A stretch of 64,000 nucleotides of DNA from Trichostrongylus colubriformis (GCA_963978905.1 OZ022260.1:12513725-12577724); one strand, 5' to 3'. Shown: positions 1-13,028, counted from the first letter of the stretch. Notes: a model not told the origin generated them from the sequence alone. Numbers and translations are program-made.

Positions 1-19
1 AAAATGCAAAAGCGAAAAC

Positions 20-105
20 GTCGAGGGGACTTGAACCACAAACATGCCCTCCACCGTGCCGATGCCAATCCATTCCCTTATCCATTCGGCCATCCAACCA
101 CTGCA
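20..105 (-). repeat. Degenerate tRNA-like sequence / possible SINE head
   Basis: Read on the minus strand, this contains GGCCGAATGGATAAGG, which resembles a class II tRNA D-arm/A box, and further on GGTTCAAGTCC, a good B box. The 5' and 3' acceptor strands do not pair, so it is not a functional tRNA. The sequence after the B box ends in CGCTTTTGCATTTT, close to the tail after another tRNA-like block near 29,770. A decayed tRNA-derived SINE is the likely reading; an isolated tRNA pseudogene is the alternative. The element runs to the window edge. Confidence 0.35.
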
Positions 106-537
106 AATACGTTAACCTGTGCACCTTCTATCAGCATTCTATGCTTCGTTTAGCAGTTACCATAAGTGATTCTACATTTTTGAACCAGCTCGCAGTGGTT
201 TTGGCGTAGGTTTAAAGACAGTCTTCTGATATGCATATACTGAACGCCGCAGCTGGAAAACATTGCAGCAAACTGGTCAAAATTGCTTCTTTCTAAGCAA
301 CTTTTGTCACACATTTTCTGGGCCCCCCAAAACCATTTAGCCGAATTTGAGACCGGTTTTTTGCTTCATGTATGTGACCCTATAAAATGCAAAAAACCGT
401 TTTGAAAAAGCTCACCATGACCTGATGGGCCTCCCTTGTTAGACGAGATTACCGCGTGAGAACGAGCCTTTGAATAAGTTCCCGCTGGGTGGTATCAGAA
501 GGAACTCTAGGATATCACCTGTTTCCTCATGTCAATG

Positions 538-712
538 TCTTCTTTATCATTGGCACCTCTTCCTTATCTTATATTATCACACAAATCGTAGGCTTCATTT
601 GCCGCGTTATTGCCATCATTGCCACCGTCATTGCCAGCAATCACGTCTGAAATGGGCGCGCCGGAGCTCCAGGGTGCGGCTGAGCTGGCTTCAAGAGCTC
701 CGCACTCATCAT
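538..712 (-). other. Possible additional 3' exon or spacer downstream of INTS2
   Basis: A minus-strand frame follows an AAAG acceptor-like site and runs about 58 codons to a stop, rich in Ala, Gly and Asn (contains GGNDGNNAANEAYD). It could be a low-complexity terminal exon of the INTS2 gene or chance. No similarity to vertebrate INTS2 is apparent. Nothing else is recognised between 106 and 985. Confidence 0.15.
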
Positions 713-985
713 CCAGCTTCGATATGTGCGCAGCCTCCCTGCCTTTGGGGAACTATTAGGTCATGTAAAAGGACTGCAATGTTTCCCTAATCCTGGAATG
801 TGCCTTTAACCATACTTTGCTCTCCCACATCTGGTGGGAATTGCTTAAATTTGAATGGACGATAAGCGATACATAGACTACAGACCAATTATAGTTGATA
901 TTTGCTTCAATTTGGAGACTTCTTTCAAACCGACGCATACACGGTTCAGTAAAAGAGACAAACAACGCGTAAAAAACTAGCCTAC

Positions 986-3900
986 CTGATCAGTAAGAGG
1001 AGCAGTGTCCAAACGCTGAGCAGACGTCATCGCCACAGCGAAGTCGGGAGAACATAAGAGATCGCCGAACTGTAATGTAAGCAACATATGGCACACATAC
1101 TTCATATCAATGCGTGACCACTTACATTTTCTTCCTTTATGTGGACACCTACGCAGTGCGACTTAGCAATTGTCAAGCTATCAACAGTTGGCAACATGTG
1201 TGGGAACAAATCAGTTACGAAGCGAATCTAAACAGATTGAATGTGCGGAAAGACACTGCAACAGAAATCAGATTACCACCGATCTGCTGCAACTGAACGG
1301 AAACTGCTGAACCTTTGGCTCAAAATTCGACAAACAACATAAAACTCACCAGATGACATCTTGCCTTCGCGAAGTCGTCGTAGCGGACTTCCATAACACT
1401 CAACAAGTAACGAATAGGAAGACGCATGTACACATCATTGGCATAAATCTGAAAATCAAATAACCTCTAACTGTGATTGGGACATACACACAGGTCTATA
1501 ATTCAAGAATTTCCCACTCCTGCGGTTTTGGCCGCATCTACTCTCGTCTTGTAGCAGAGAAGATAGAGCAGCACCAGAATTCGAACAGCTAGCTTTGACT
1601 CGTCGATAAGATCACCAGAGAAGACACTCTAAACACCAAAAAACTGATCTGGCACTTATGAAAGTGATCACGTGAATGAAACACAGCAGCTGACCTCAAC
1701 AAACTCATTCGACAACCCCGATAGATTTTTCTGGGCGGATTCTATAGCGAAGCGTAATGTGAGTTCGGCAAGTTGTGGATGCATCGGCAGCGACAACTCC
1801 ACGAGCTGGCTCTGCATCCAAGTCTGAGAAAAGGAACATGGAGAATAATGACATTTTTATAATTCCAAGAGCCAAGAAAGTCTCACACTGATATCGACAT
1901 TGTGCTTAGTGAATGCATTTGCAGACATGAGCTCAGCCATTGCATGTATCGGCAACCTGGTTCCAGAAGAAGAAGAAAGCGATGGGGTTATTGGCAATGT
2001 TGCACATCTAAAATGACATTTAATGGAAACAAATAGTAGAACAAATCTCAGAACTGCACACCTTGCGGTAACATCAGCTTCAGAGAGGCATGAGTTGATA
2101 AAAAGAGTTTTCCACTGCTCCATATGCCGCTGATGAATGGACACCTTAATTGACCCCCTTTTCAATTATTCCATAGACATCTTCAATCATGAAAACAGCG
2201 AAGACAAGGTTTACTTTTTGCAGATGTAACGTTTCTGCAAAAAACGAGCAAATAGCATCTGAACGTCCTCCAACGATGCCCAGTCCTACATAGAGCAGAT
2301 CCCTAGCAAGTGCTTGACGAGCGCCTCCTTCTGTCTCTGTTCGCAACCACTCAAACCATATGGAAATATGAGGTTCCACTTGGTAGCTCAGAGCTACAGG
2401 AACACTCATAGAGCTGAATTAGAAACTTCAATAAGATATTGGGAGATAATCGTGACGTCAAAAAAGCTTACAAAGTAAGCGTAGGTGTAGCAATGAGTGC
2501 AGCAAGAGCTGCAGTGAGATAGCCATCGCAGGAAATATGACGTCGGCAGATAAAACTGGTGATCGTTGTAAGGTCTGATGGTGGCAGTTTCAATCCACAA
2601 CGATGATACAGACAAATTATCGAGAACAACAGATCCGTCAATGGTTCGGTTGATTGCCTTAATGAAGTTATACGATGAACAGGAAATATGGCAAGTGGGC
2701 CTACCAACTGCGGAATCAGAGGAGTATTCAAAATTCCAACACTTGAACAACTCTACAGAGATTACACAATTGAGGATTGATTTAGCACTAAGGAATAAGT
2801 AATCAAGCGCTTCACTAGACTTACTTGGTGATAGCAGAAGATATCATGGTCAATAAACGATTTAGAACAACAGCGGCTGTGTGTTTAGTAGCGCTTCTAC
2901 CAATCATTGCAGCAACCAGTCCCTTTCGATCAAGCAAATGAGTTCTAAGAAAATAGCAAACCTGAAAACAAAAGTAAAAGATCAGCAGCTGTGAAGGGGC
3001 ACAATAGCTAATTTGATTTTAGCTCCGTCGGATCCAGTAGCCTCCGCCCTGCCACTAATTGTAAGAGGAGTGTATAAAACATAAATTACGGCATCGGACA
3101 AAGGCTACGTCAGTAGATTACATGTGATCCGAATAAACTCCCAACGGCAGTGTCGGAGGAGAATGGCTCTTGTCTTTGCAACCTATGCTATGCCTAATGT
3201 TTTGTTCCATTATAATCCCTCATTGGCTTTCAAATTGACTTCATTCCAACACCTCCCCAACAGAAGCAAGTTGGAACGTTGCCCCAGTAGAGCAATTCGA
3301 AACTGTTCATGACCACACAAGCACATTTGGAGCGTCAACCCGTTGAATTACTTGTCCAGATTCTGTAAACTTCATTTTGAGTACGAAAAGAAAACTTACT
3401 GCCTCGTCATCCAATCTCTCACAAACTACTCGTGTAGCGAACATGCACTCCTTACGCATTTCAGCCATTCGGTCAAGGATGGAGTGTGAAAGCGGGGGAT
3501 TGAGGGCGACAAGCTGAAGCAAGATGAACTACAGCAATGCTGAACTTGGAGAAGATGTAAAGAAACCATGAGAATTACAAACATTCGTTATAGTTGTCAG
3601 GCGAGCAGCGGAAACAACCTGGTCAGCTGGAGCCATGTCAAACAAATGCGTTACCAGTGGAAGATACATTTCGGACACGTTCGCGACAACCTGGACGGTG
3701 AATTCCGTAGGTAATATTAGAAAAATTATAGGAAAATCGTTGGCGAGAAGTCCTAACCTGTGTCAGGAGGTCGGCTCCATCTTTAAGACAAAGCAGTCTC
3801 GATGTTAAATCCTCGATAGAGATAATGCTAGGCATATGCAGAACTATCAGAGATAACAACCACCCCAGCTCTTCTACATTCTCTTCGCATAAGCAGGGCA

Positions 3901-4921
3901 ACAACCAGTCTTCTGGATTTGAAGAATCATCTGAACCATTGTATTACAAGAGGGCTTCAACTCAAGAAAGTAGCATAGCAATAGTAAACCTACAACATGA
4001 TCACTAATACCCCTTTTGTTCACGTTGCAAGAACTCCGCCCTTTTCAGACTACGGCTTAGCTTATCTGTTCCATTTCTTTTTTCGTGATATCTATAACTG
4101 TCCAATAACCAGGCTTGTCTCAGAAGTTACGTTCCTATGCTGCCAACATTCTTACAAGACCGTTCTTTCGCTCTTAGCTTATGCTGTACGATTTGTAGAG
4201 TACTGTAGATGACCACACCAAACTATTTCGGAGGTGTTTGATCCAAACAGAGTAATCCCAATCGAATCCCTACATGAGATTCGAAAGGAAGATTTCAAAT
4301 TGGCCGTTATCACGCGGGTGGACCAACAACGGACATCACAGGGACTACGAACCTTTTTGAAGAGCATGACACAATGTTGACAGCTTCTGAGACGGATCAA
4401 GATTTGCGAAACCATCACTGCCACCTGCTTTCGATAGAAAAATAATCTCGCTCTCAAGACTGGTGTAATCCAAGGTGAGATACGGCATGAGACCACTTTT
4501 CATCGCAAGAGAGCAAATATTTGAGAGAAAACGTTTCTAAAGCAAACACTTATCACAACATACTCCATACGAAATTGTAAATAGCAAGCGATCCCACCGA
4601 AGCACTGGGAGATGGATGTGTAAGACAGCTGGCGAGAAGTGGAAGAAATGGAAGCAGTTCTTCATCCGTGAATTTTTCGCCAATTTCCATCAAAGAGCCA
4701 TCCACAACTGCACAATATACACCAGAATGAGGTTCCCATTTCATGACCATTTCCTGAAAGTTCTCGTATGAAAACTCTTCAGAGTATTTCCTAATTTCAG
4801 CAAGCTTTCGTGCTATCGTCCGCAGCATAAATTCATACATACGTCTAAGGTTGTCGAGTACGAGACAAATGGATTCCAAAACGACACAAAAACAAACCCC
4901 AAAACAGCCACGTTCTGCCAT
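986..4921 (-). CDS. ints-2: Integrator complex subunit 2 (INTS2), partial at its C-terminus
   Basis: INTS2 is a scaffold subunit of the nuclear Integrator complex, which cleaves snRNA and other Pol II transcripts. I joined minus-strand exons at 4557-4753 (frame open upstream to an ATG ending at 4921), 4353-4495, 3758-3912, 3583-3690, 3400-3528, 2825-2961, 2472-2750, 2215-2413, 2062-2144, 1887-2007, 1695-1823, 1350-1448 and 986-1069. Phases agree at every junction outside the 3399-2962 gap, where a small exon near 3243-3308 and one near 3020-3053 are likely but unresolved. Recognition rests on remembered vertebrate INTS2: FTDEELLPFLPLL near the N-terminus, the LPIHAM...AFTKHNVDI block, then TWMQSQL...LPMHPQL, and an ADLLTQVVANV segment. 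The protein appears all-helical. Vertebrate INTS2 is about 1,200 aa; roughly 550 aa are seen here up to the gap and beyond, so the C-terminal part probably lies left of 986 or off the window. The true start may be a later Met in the first exon. Confidence 0.85.
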
Positions 4922-4940
4922 TTAAAAGTTCCTAATCAAA

Positions 4941-4987
4941 GTCTGCGCATACCCAGAGGGCAGTATGGCCTCTGGGTATGCGCAGAC
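4941..4987. repeat. Perfect 19-bp-stem hairpin upstream of INTS2
   Basis: GTCTGCGCATACCCAGAGG at 4941-4959 is an exact reverse complement of 4969-4987, with a 9-base loop. It lies 20 bp upstream of the most distal INTS2 ATG. Its right arm is also the left end of the larger fold-back element that follows, so it probably belongs to that transposon rather than being a gene regulatory site. Confidence 0.8.
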
Positions 4988-5287
4988 GGTATTACCTATA
5001 AAGCCAAGCGGTAGCCGGGCCGCAATTGCGTACGCCACACTGCTACAGTAACCCCTCCGCCTATATTTATAGATCAAGACGCTGTCACAGTGTATACGAC
5101 TACAGAATACGCTTATTTCAACAGTCCGAAAGTAAATGGGAGATAATGTATATATACGTATATGTGTGGACTATTATGATGTATAGTGCAGGTGTTATTG
5201 AGGAGATATGGGAGAAGGACGCACTGTACTTTCCTGTGTTCGGTTCCAGCGGTATTACAACGATGGGCACTGCTCTGTATTACAAAT

Positions 5288-5521
5288 GACGGGTCAATTC
5301 AAGTCGAGGAGGGGGGAGACGCAATTTTGCGTCAAGGTCGAAGCTCCTTCCCCTCCCTAGGCTTAGGCTAAAATTGATATCCTCTCCTTCCACATGAAAA
5401 AGCATTTGTCAAAGCATAGGTTTCATCTCCTTTAGCCTGAGCCTAGGGAAGGAAAGAGGCTCGACGTCGATGAAAATTTGACGCAAAGTTGCGTCTCTCC
5501 CCCCGACTTGAATTGACCCCA
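5288..5521. repeat. Palindromic MITE, family 1 copy a
   Basis: The left end GGGTCAATTCAAGTCG is matched inverted by CGACTTGAATTGACCCC at the right end, and the arms stay complementary nearly to the centre (GAGACGCAATTTTGCGTC and CCTAGGCTTAGGCT blocks). There is no coding capacity. A second copy is at 8202-8425. Confidence 0.8.
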
Positions 5522-5593
5522 AATGACTGAGGTTCTAAAAGGCGTCCCTATCACGTATTCGAAAACGAACTAAACGAAAAACGGAAGAATTTA

Positions 5594-5807
5594 GTGTGCT
5601 AATGTAGAGGTGGGCGCCCACTCACCTTAGCGCTCGCAGCTCTCACCTTATATTCCCACGATCATGAACTTGTACAGTCGAGTGTAAATTTTTACTTGAG
5701 TCTCAGTTGAGGGGAACGGTACAGATTGGTAATTAAAAATCTTGGATTATGGCTGACAGCACGACAATAAGTGTCCCCCCCACCCCAGCAACTACTATAG
5801 TAACACC
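5594..5807. repeat. MITE, family 2 copy a
   Basis: Ends are GTGCTAATGTAGAGGTGGG on the left and CTACTATAGTAACACC on the right, imperfect inverted repeats. The same end motif brackets elements at 13,899-14,137 and 14,540-14,773. It is non-coding. Confidence 0.55.
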
Positions 5808-6065
5808 TTCTCATCAACTAATTCTTGAAAAGCATAGGCTATAATAGCGCAGTATGCTGGACACAGAAGATTGGCCGCTCTCAACTACACTGGCTCTATT
5901 CACACGCAGAATACTAAGCAATCTCGTAATCGCAGCGACGTTCGAACTGCGTCTTGAGCAGTCGCTGATAAATATAGGCGGAAGGGTTACTGTAGTGGTG
6001 TGACGTGCGCAATTACGACCCGGCTACCGCTTGGCTTTATAGGTAGTACCTGCGCAGACTGGCCC

Positions 6066-8201
6066 GTTCGAATGGCCTCTTTAAGCTGAACGACTACGAA
6101 CGATGGTCCCCCAATTTTTCCAACCGGTAGTCCTTTGAGCCCACGTCATTCAAAGAGCAACAATTGTCAAAATGGCACAAATTGGCAATGCAAAATTCAA
6201 TTTGAACACAACTTTGAAAATTGCCGTCATTTGAGGCAATGATCTGTAATCACGTAGAAGACGCATGAAATTGGAGTACATACATAATGGAGTTTTGTAG
6301 CTCACGCAACTACGCCTGGCAAGGCGGGCTCCCGTACGGACGGGAGCTGTAGAACGGGTCAGCGTGACTAGGCGAAGGCCGAAGTCACGTCGACGCGTCT
6401 GCGTCGCGGCAGCTTTGACCCGGAATTCCCCATTCCGGCTTTCGTAATACTGCTGACTCCCACCATCCCACCCTCGTCAACAAGTGGAGAAAATCAGCTT
6501 CGCCTATATGTATTTCATCTTCTCTTATAACAATTTCAGACAATGTCGTCCATCTCGCACCACTAAGTTGGTTCATCACGAAAAGGGTGTAGCTATGAAG
6601 CAAGACAACAGTGGGCTCTCACAGAGCTTCGTTTTCGGGTATAGGATACTCGAAAACCTACAACCCTCCGTTTTTTTTTCAGCTGGAGCAATTGTTATAG
6701 TATGATTTCAGATCCAGAGAACAGAGGATGCCTGCCGTCGAAGGGCGCACTATAAATTCAGATTCTACAGCGAAGGATTCAGTCTTCTAAACATGCGGTG
6801 ATATCCGGTCTGAGGAGTCAGAATGATCTTCAAGGAACTCAGTTCTCTTGTTTCCGCAACATCATTGTGATAGTATACACCATGTACGTACGAGTCATAC
6901 CTCATCGGTGTAATATGTGTCTTTTGCTAGTCAATGTTGCTAGATATTAGGTATAACCTTACGAGGTTGTAATCGCTAAGGTAAATCCAATCGGTCAAGA
7001 TTGTCTAATCAGATTGTTCATCAACAGTTGTACATGCCGTCATTAAGCTTTCTCAGGTTTCAAGATTGATTCGTTTAGTCTAATCAGCAGACTCGCTCCA
7101 ACTCCCGGTTGCGATTGAAACCGCTCGGTTCATTACCATGTCAGTGTAGTTGGTGTTCCTGTTACCTGCATTATGGTACACTATATTTTTGTCACATTGT
7201 AAAGCGCTTTGTAACACTAAAGTGCCTCATGTTATACAGGCTTCAGTAACCCTTGTTCAATTATCAAGACAATCACATATGCTGTTATTGACTATGTTCA
7301 GTGTCACTGTTGTCATTGCGATCTCTCGTTATATGCATGGTTTGTATGTTTATGGTCATTTATATGACCTTGTGCGACACGAAGTATAACGATGAAGCCT
7401 ATACCCCCCGCTGTTGTTGCGTGATGGACAAAACGTAAGTTTCGTCGTAGAGTATCGGAGACGAAACGGTCATTTTTGTCCGATAATTCCTGTAATTTTC
7501 AGTATAACATTTTGTAGATGAACTAATAGATTTGGTACTTATGGGAGGCGCTGGTAAGCCTGAGAGAGTACGCACGATATAGACAGAGGGGGAAGGATCT
7601 CGCGGTAGTGTTTTTGAATTCACACAATCAAAACTGGCCAATAAGGGTGGGTGGAATACGAAGTGTGTTTGTGAGCCATGGGTGTGGAGTTTCCGCAAGT
7701 CTAGTAAAGGAGGTATACCCGGGGTGAACGAGCCTATTCTGTTCCCCGCATAACGTTAGCGCTAGGACTTTCTTGGCAATGCTGCGACAGCTGAGAAACT
7801 AGTTTATGGTGCTGATCCTGGAATGAGACTGCCAGCAGTACAATGGATCTCGTTTTATGGAACGAACTAATAATGACTCGCCAGTAAATTTTGTTTGGTC
7901 GCTGATGAAGCCTGTGGCAGGCCTGGAAAAAAGATCGACGTGCTCAAATTAGACGAACGCTGCGCAACCGCGTACATGCGAAGCGAAATTCGTCATCAGC
8001 TGTTTATCTCAATCTTAACCCTGTATTACTATCGTGCGGTGTTTGATTTTCTATTGATCTTTTTCAATCAGGCGCCTCTATAATTTCCTGGAAAGAAATT
8101 GGTTTCTATTGATTGAGTATACAGATTTTATAGAAGACAGATGTTTTTCTTTGTTCTCGTTACTGTCAAACACCTTTTTCCGCTGTCTGTCTTCTCTAAA
8201 C
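6066..8201. other. Intergenic spacer between divergent INTS2 and ATG4
   Basis: I see no convincing exon here. Open frames are short and AT-rich, and none carries a recognisable domain or pairs of splice sites in phase. A small hairpin with GCTCCCGT / ACGGGAGC arms sits at about 6329-6347. The promoters of both flanking genes should lie within the 4.0 kb between 4922 and 8970, but no element can be pinned down by eye. Confidence 0.5.
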
Positions 8202-8425
8202 GGGTTCAATTGAAGTCGGGGAAGGCACAAATTTTCAACGACGTTGAGGCTCCTTTCCCTCCCGAGGCTTAGATTAAAGCAGATGAGACCGATGCTTTGA
8301 CAGATGCTTTTCATGGAGGAGGGGATATGAATCTTGACCTAAGCCTTGGGAGGGAAGGAGCTTCAACGAATAGTTGCGTCTTCCTCTCCTCCCCCCCCCT
8401 CCCCTCCCCCGACTCTAATTGATCC
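8202..8425. repeat. Palindromic MITE, family 1 copy b
   Basis: The ends GGGTTCAATTGAAGTCGGGG and CCCCGACTCTAATTGATCC are imperfect inverted repeats, and CCCGAGGCTTAG / CTAAGCCTTGGGAGGG blocks pair internally. The right arm is expanded by a C-rich tract. It lies about 550 bp upstream of the ATG4 start. Confidence 0.75.
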
Positions 8426-8970
8426 ATGAAACGTTTCAGTACCTCGATGTAAGAAATTTCTTGGGCTAAAAGGCTCGTACTCAATGAATTGGCTTTAAGA
8501 GTGCGGTAATGTGTGCATAAATTCATAAACAATTGCTGTAGAGATCTTGAAAGGTCCTACCGTGCTCCAGTTCATTAGCTTCCGCTGTGGCGCTGCAATG
8601 GTCAAGGAAAATCCTTTTAACTGAACGAACGTGAAGTGATGACTTAGAGGGCTACATCGTGCCTGCTTCTTCTGCGAGATGTAATCATGAAGAAACAAAC
8701 TGAACTTGTCATTCTTCCGGTCTAATTTATAACATAAATACTGTCCCTAACATATAAGCCGAGCAGTCAGAAGTTGAGAGTACTGCGCTTCATGTCAGAG
8801 CTTGGGACGACTAGCCTGAATAAGCTGGAGTTATGTGAAGCCCTTTCAAATCTTGATGTAGTAATCGAATGCATTTTGTTGGAAAATTAACATTGAACTC
8901 TAATTTATCATTCTAATTGATTGGATGGGTCGTATTTCTCTAGGCATCTACATTTGTGTGAGGCTCGGCC

Positions 8971-11900
8971 ATGGTGGACTCGTACCTCACATTCGAACCC
9001 TCATTTTGGGAATTACTGGACAATACACTCTTCGAATCCACTGATCAAGTTGTTGTTCTCGGCAAGCAGTTCAACAAGCGAGAAGGTAAGCAGACCTTAC
9101 CGAATTGGTTTTACCTTTGCTTATAGGGATCTGAGAGAGCAGTAAACTTTTGACTAGCTGTGCTTCTGATTTTCATTAAAGGAACCAGAAGGGGGTCCGA
9201 AACAAGAGGAAGATGCAAAGAAATGAGCATTTTGTAATGAACACTCAAGGTTAGAAGCGATAGTGGGCGGAAAAACCCGGACTCAAAAGCGCGACGCTGC
9301 GGTGTGTATTCGCATCCTATTCGCATCAGCGCATCCATTCCGAGTTGTCCGCTGTAGGAGACGGGCCGTGGGCCAACGTTAGTTGTAGAACCTGACTCCC
9401 AGCGCCATGGAGTGGCCATTCCCAACTACATTAGCGTTCATGTAAGTACATCTAGAAACAATATAAGAAAGAACAAAGTAAAAAGTAAAGGAAAAAACAA
9501 AATTATAATAGAAAGATCTTCTTTTGGCACCATGCCAAGGCGTCAAATTGGCGAGTTTGTGCAATGGCGGCCACTTGAACTCGTCCACACTACGTCTGTT
9601 CTACCGTAAGCCAAAATTACCCCCTTCTGGTGTCTTTAAGGCTGTGAATCTGTTCCGCGTGTGAGCTATTTCAAGCGCAAGTTGTGGGTACATCCACTGG
9701 AAAATTACATGGAGATCTAGACCATTGCATGCTTTTAGAATCATGAATATAAGTTTTTTAGGACTTGAACCACTCAAAAAGTATGTCACTTCAAGGTTTT
9801 GGTTCACGTACCGGAGGAACTTCGCTCCCATTGGTTAGTTGTATTAGAAGATAATTCTCCGTCGTCCTGAGTATGTCACTACTTTTTATTGCTCGGTATA
9901 TCTTGAAATACGTGCATTCGTTTTTCAAGGTGGCACTGGGCCAGAGACTGATCAGGGATGGGGCTGTATGTTGCGCTGTGCACAAATGCTGCTTGGAGAA
10001 GTTCTACTACGAAGGCATATCGGAAGAGACTTCGAATGGAAAGAAGGCGTGCCACCGTCAGGAGACTACGAACGCATTCTGAGGATGTTTCTAGATGAAA
10101 AGACTGCACTCTTCTCAATACATCAAATCGGTAAGTGAGAACACTGGGAATCTGAAATTCTCTTATTAATTTTTCTCATTTGCCTGTACTATCTACATTA
10201 ACTGGGTTTTTTTTGAATCCTTAGACATCATAATTGTGCTCTTTCCGTTTGACACACTACCATATTCTTCGACGCTTGCTGTTTAGCGCAAATGGGTGTT
10301 TCCGAGGGAAAATCCGTTGGTGAATGGTTCGGGCCGAACACTGCTGCACAGGTTCTTAACGTTTTACTGTTATATTAGAAATAAGGTTTTGTACAGTTTT
10401 TTATTACTTCATACTACCTTCGTTTAAGGTGATAAAAAAGCTCGCAGTGTTTGATTCTTGGTCAGGGATAGCTGTGCACGTAGCGCTAGACAATATTCTT
10501 GTCTCGAGTGATGTTCAGACAATAGCAACACTTGCACCACCCAAAGATGCCATCAAGTTAATTATGGGTAAGTTTCGGTATTAGTCGCATCCAATTTGTT
10601 TGCGAAGTCCAATCCGGGGCAAAGCGTCAAAGTTTGCGATGGAGCCATCGGCAGTCTACAGCCCTGTGTCCTTTTTTCAGAAGACAATCGAAATGTGGAT
10701 GAATCATATCTCACACTAGTCAATGAGTCCTCCGCGTCGGACGACCAGAAATGCGACTGGCGGCCTCTTTTGATACTTGTACCGCTGCGGCTAGGATTAA
10801 CCAGTATTAACCGTTGCTACTTACCAGCTATTGAGGTTCATCGTGTTATGATTGAGACTGCTGTGGTTTTCTCTGCACATGTCATTCAAATGCAATAATT
10901 TTCAGAATTACTTCAAACTTGATTCATGTGTTGGTATTATTGGAGGAAGGCCTAATCACGCCCTTTACTTCATCGGCATAGCTAGTGACAAGGTTAGCAT
11001 ATTTATGCAAATATTCAAAGCTTGTTCTCTCCGTTCCTGAAGCGTCTACATACATAAAATGAATGTTTTAGCTTATCTATCTTGATCCTCACTATTGTCG
11101 GCCGTCAGTGCTTGAAAAGTATGGGACCACAAAATTCGAGGATGGATTTGATTCACTTGACGTGGTGATCGTTTGATTTTTTCAGCAGTTTTTTTCTTAG
11201 ACTTCTTCCTATTAATAGGCTACGGTTCCGAAGCATAGGTCAAAGGTTCAGTGAATGCACATTTCAATTACGGTTTTTGCTGGATCGTCCCGGTAGGGAC
11301 GCTAGGGATGCCGCGCACCTGCACGACGGGAGCGGCGCAAACGATCCCAACGGAATTTTAGCCACGGGAATTCTAGCGGGTACCCCTACAGAGCGGCTGG
11401 AATTGGCTCTTCAATCTTCATCAGTCCCTATCATTACACTTATTTGGTCATCCTGCGATCGTTTTTCTACCCCACCGTTTACATTTCCACTAGTTCTCTT
11501 TGCAGACTGAAGATGTACCCGCGTCCGTATCACTGAAAGGCTTTAGTGACGAAAGCCTTGATGATACGTCCTTCCATTGTAAAATGCTTCTTCATATGAG
11601 TTATGATCAGGTAATCTTTGAGTGTCCCAGTGTTTATCTCATCTTAAGTAGTACTGAAATAGCTAATGTTTTCCATTAAGATCGACCCTTCAATGGCAAT
11701 TGCATTCTTCTGCGAATCGGCCGATGGCTTCAAAAAATTAACTGCTGATCTCAAAGAAGTATGTTCGGCTGTTTATCATTTAGGTTTTACGGAGAATATC
11801 CGTACACTAAGTAGATGCTGAGATGCTCATTAGCAATTTCAGAAAGTGTTTCCCGCCTCACAACCACCACTTTTCGAGCAACTCGAAGTTCGTCCGAAGT

Positions 11901-13028
11901 ACTGGCCACCCTTTGAACCGTACACCGGTGTGAAGGCGAAAATTGAAATGAAAGGTGATTCATTATTTGGGAATTGAAGTTGATTCTTGTATGCGCAATA
12001 CCAGTACATAATTTTCTAATGTTTGCTTGGCACGTTTTTTGCTTACGATACTCTTTTTCTTTTTCTAAGATCTTTGTTCTGATGCCGAGAAGTCCAATCA
12101 TAGTTGGTTATCTCAACATTCACTTATTGAGATAACTAGAGGAGAAATGAATAAAGCGTCTGGCTTTCATCATCTCTTTATAGATACGCCACGCTTTACA
12201 TCACAACCATGTTTTAGTTTGCTTGTGGTTTGGCCTGTGAAGTGGTTTCTGAAGGGCAGGCGACTAAGAAATCAGGGTTTCTCTCCCACACGCCTCGTAC
12301 TTATCAGTCGATCTTGGTGGGAGGGGAGCTTTTGGAGCGGGGGTGGTCATTGACCCATATAGTTCTTCTATTCATACTGTTTTCATATCATGTGTATGAT
12401 TCCGGGTCAATCGCCATTACCTCACCTCCACGGAGAGGGCGAGCATGTGAGCAGTAGCATGGCGTGGGGGATAGGACCACTTCTGACTCTCTTTGATGCC
12501 ACTTGTTGCATATGCTGAAGCCGTCGCTGTTCCTGGAGCTCTATTGTCTTTTTTGTTTATGTTATGGACACCCCCCCCCCCTCCCCACACCCTCAAGCTG
12601 CTGTCCCTCACGACTTCATACAGCACTGACACTTGATTAGAAGCGATAACGGTATAGCGATTTGAGCGTAGCTGGGCCTCGGAGCTTTTCGCTGCTCTTT
12701 ACTAGGGTGCTTAGCAAATAATTGGAGGAAGGAAATGTGGTATTTTTTTATTATTTTTGCTTTTTATTTACATATATTCTATTATATTGTTATATTTTAT
12801 TTATTTTTTTTGTCAAGCAGGTTATCAGTGTTTTGCTCTCCATTGAAGAAGCTCACTATCATTGTGTTTTAACATAATAGTATATATTCAAACATTTGCA
12901 GCTTCAGTTGATTTTTAGAATTTGACGACATGTGTGCCCCCAACTACGTCATCGACGACGGATTTGAGATTCTCGAGGAGACAGAGGATCCACTTACTGA
13001 TTTGGCTGACGATTTGCTAGATGCCTAA
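8971..13028 (+). CDS. atg-4: Cysteine protease ATG4 (autophagy)
   Basis: ATG4 cleaves the C-terminus of ATG8/LC3 so it can be lipidated, and later de-lipidates it, in the cytosol. Twelve exons join in phase to 442 aa: 8971-9085, 9762-9833, 9930-10130, 10287-10351, 10429-10567, 10681-10835, 10906-10992, 11072-11161, 11506-11610, 11681-11758, 11843-11954 and 12919-13028. The catalytic cysteine is C75 in TDQGWGCMLR; the Asp and His are D283 and H285 in YLDPHYC. RFWFTYRRNFAPIGGTGP, SIHQIAQMGVSEGKSVGEWF and GVIGG-type (VGIIGGRPNHALYFIG) blocks match the peptidase C54 family. The C-terminus has FEIL inside an acidic stretch, a plausible LC3-interacting motif. The length is normal and no break is seen. 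A TTTCTCTAG acceptor at about 8942 may be a spliced-leader site. C. elegans has two paralogues; I cannot say which this matches. Confidence 0.96.
9175..9620. repeat. Dispersed repeat in ATG4 intron 1
   Basis: This block, including CCGCTGTAGGAGACGGGCC, CGTTAGTTGTAGAACCTGAC and the GGCACCATGCCAAGGCGTC end, is present inverted at about 51,000-51,640, where a SINE has split it. A shortened relative (CATTCCGAGTTGCTCGCTGTAGGAG) occurs near 30,148. It has no coding content and lies wholly in the 676-bp first intron. Confidence 0.75.
11955..12918 (+). other. Long last intron of ATG4
   Basis: This is a 964-bp intron, much longer than the others in the gene. It starts GTGATT and ends TTTTTAG. It holds a C-rich tract (CCCCCCCCCCTCCCC near 12,571) and an AT-rich tail. 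I see no inverted repeat or coding exon in it. Confidence 0.6.

Larger units (their letters stand above)
4969..6065. repeat. Fold-back (long inverted repeat) element with a nested MITE
   Basis: The segment 4981-5100 (GCGCAGACGG, then CCTATAAAGCCAAGCGGTAG and TTACTGTAG-like blocks) recurs inverted at about 5935-6060, giving arms of about 115 bp with scattered mismatches. No transposase frame is present, so it is non-autonomous. Another palindromic element (5288-5521) and a third short one (5594-5807) lie inside the arms, showing repeated insertion between the divergent INTS2 and ATG4 genes. Confidence 0.75.
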
